From QHWK01 sp035315685 (GTDB lineage: Bacteria > Acidobacteriota > Vicinamibacteria > Vicinamibacterales > CAVVIG01): a stretch of 32,246 nucleotides of DNA. Below are positions 31,367 to 32,246 of this stretch, piece after piece; position 1 is the stretch's first letter; each line of letters opens with the position of its first letter. The notes under the pieces were generated by a model that was given only the letters and a program-made list of their open reading frames with translations, did no database searches and was not told the DNA's origin. The translations under genes were made by a program, and so were the position numbers. The stretch is from NCBI GenBank assembly GCA_035315685.1, contig DATFXR010000012.1, forward strand, positions 1 to 32,246, in the 5' to 3' direction.

Positions 31367-32246
31367 CCGGCGATGCGCCGGGACGCGGCCGGCTCAAGGT
31401 GTTTCTCGGTTACGCCGCCGGCGTCGGCAAGACCTATCAGATGCTCAACGAAGCCCGCGATTTGAAGCGGGGCGGGATCGACGTCGTCATCGGCTATTTC
31501 GAGCCGCACGGCCGCAAGGAAACGATCGCGCTGACCGAAGGGCTCGAGACCGTGCCGCGCCGGACGATCGAGTACCGTGGCGCCTCGTTCGAGGAGATGG
31601 ACACCGAGGCGATCCTGCGCCGGCGTCCGGAGGTCGCGGTCGTGGACGAGTTTCCGCACACCAACGTGCCCGGCTCGCCGCGGCTGAAACGGTGGGAAGA
31701 CGTCGACCTGCTGCTCGACGCGGGCATCGACGTCCTGACGACGATGAACGTGCAGCACCTCGAGAGCCTGAACGATCAGATCTGGCACAGCACCGGCGTG
31801 CGCGTCAGAGAGACGATCCCCGACTGGGTGCTGAAACAGGCCGACGAGGTCGTCATGATCGACCTCACGCCGCGGGCGCTGTTGAATCGGCTCGAGCGCG
31901 GCGTCGTCTATCCGCCGGAACGCGCCCGCCAGGCGCTCGAGAACTTCTTCAAGGAATCGACGCTGGTGGCGCTGCGCGAGTTCGCGATGCGCCAGGCGGC
32001 TTACTCCGTCGAAACGCGGCGGCCGGACGATGAGGAGATCGCGACGGCCTCCGTGGCCGGCCCGCGCCCGCAGACTCCCGAACACCTGTTGCTGGTGATC
32101 ACTCCCGATCCGTCCAGCGCGGCGCTGATCAGGCGAGGACGCCGCGTCGCGGACTATCTCCGCGCCGACTGCCTCGCGGTGTATGTGTCGAAAGGCAAGG
32201 ACTTCGCCGGCTTGACCGCCGACGAACAGGAGAGTCTGCAGCGTCA
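31363..32246 (+). CDS. kdpD: KdpD N-terminal sensor domain protein (cut by window edge)
   Basis: 294 residues are visible and the frame runs off the right edge. Canonical KdpD sensor features: Walker A GYAAGVGKT (16-24), FEPHGRK (46-52), VVDEFPHTNVPG (93-104) with the Asp-Glu pair, DVLTTMNVQHLESLND, RETIPDWVLKQADEVVMIDL. A USP domain starts near residue 236 (PEHLLLVITPDPSSAALIRRG, then VADYLRADCLAVYVS). Whether it continues into DUF4118 and a kinase, or ends as a separate module, cannot be seen. Because a KdpD C-terminal half exists at 21196, a short stand-alone form is likely (inference). Start overlaps the previous stop (ATGA). Confidence 0.92.
   Translation, partial: MTGDAPGRGRLKVFLGYAAGVGKTYQMLNEARDLKRGGIDVVIGYFEPHGRKETIALTEGLETVPRRTIEYRGASFEEMDTEAILRRRPEVAVVDEFPHTNVPGSPRLKRWEDVDLLLDAGIDVLTTMNVQHLESLNDQIWHSTGVRVRETIPDWVLKQADEVVMIDLTPRALLNRLERGVVYPPERARQALENFFKESTLVALREFAMRQAAYSVETRRPDDEEIATASVAGPRPQTPEHLLLVITPDPSSAALIRRGRRVADYLRADCLAVYVSKGKDFAGLTADEQESLQR

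Overview
This is a high-GC bacterial chromosome segment. No rRNA, CRISPR array, insertion sequence or phage genes are visible. Gene content (stand-alone KdpD modules, a multihaem cytochrome, OmpL-like porins, an intergenic palindromic pair built on GTCCGGCT/AGCCGGAC) suggests a Gram-negative Acidobacteriota-like organism. That placement is inference.

Left part (1-11979), mixed genes. A molybdopterin-binding oxidoreductase subunit runs off the left edge (minus). It is followed by a secreted LamG/DUF1080-like protein, the 3' end of a tRNA gene (Pro-like) stranded without its 5' half, an FkbM methyltransferase, a six-haem secreted cytochrome, a gamma-glutamylcyclotransferase-like protein, a 3D-domain lipoprotein overlapping ybaK (both minus), a coupled pair of envelope proteins (HAF-type repeat protein and small beta-barrel), and a ZitB/CzcD-type cation diffusion facilitator.

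Right part (11988-32246), a potassium and signalling region. On the minus strand: a four-gene operon (KdpD-type USP domain, two-helix membrane protein, HAMP/PAS histidine kinase, response regulator with an unrecognised output domain), a secreted repeat protein, a KimA-like APC potassium permease, and two OmpL-like porins. On the plus strand: a DUF4118/GAF histidine kinase resembling the C-terminal half of KdpD, kdpE, a 27-codon membrane peptide, kdpF, kdpA, kdpB, an inverted palindromic repeat pair, kdpC, and an orphan histidine-kinase-type ATPase. A KefB/CPA2-type antiporter follows on the minus strand. Two tandem genes carrying the N-terminal KdpD sensor domain close the window, the second cut by the right edge.

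The most interesting signal is regulatory. Four promoters (USP/kinase operon, both porins, kdp operon) carry the same tandem 11-bp operator (YTAAKGACTTC-type units). In all four the -10 hexamer (TACGTT, TACGGT, TACGCT, TAGAGT) starts exactly 16 bp after the start of the second unit. In three of them the -10 lies about 7-8 bp before the start codon, predicting leaderless mRNAs. An 11-bp direct repeat replacing the -35 is the architecture of PhoB/KdpE-type regulators, and kdpE lies directly upstream of one site. The parsimonious reading is a local KdpE-like regulon joining a high-affinity K+ pump, outer-membrane porins and a second two-component system, with KdpD taken apart into separately encoded modules.
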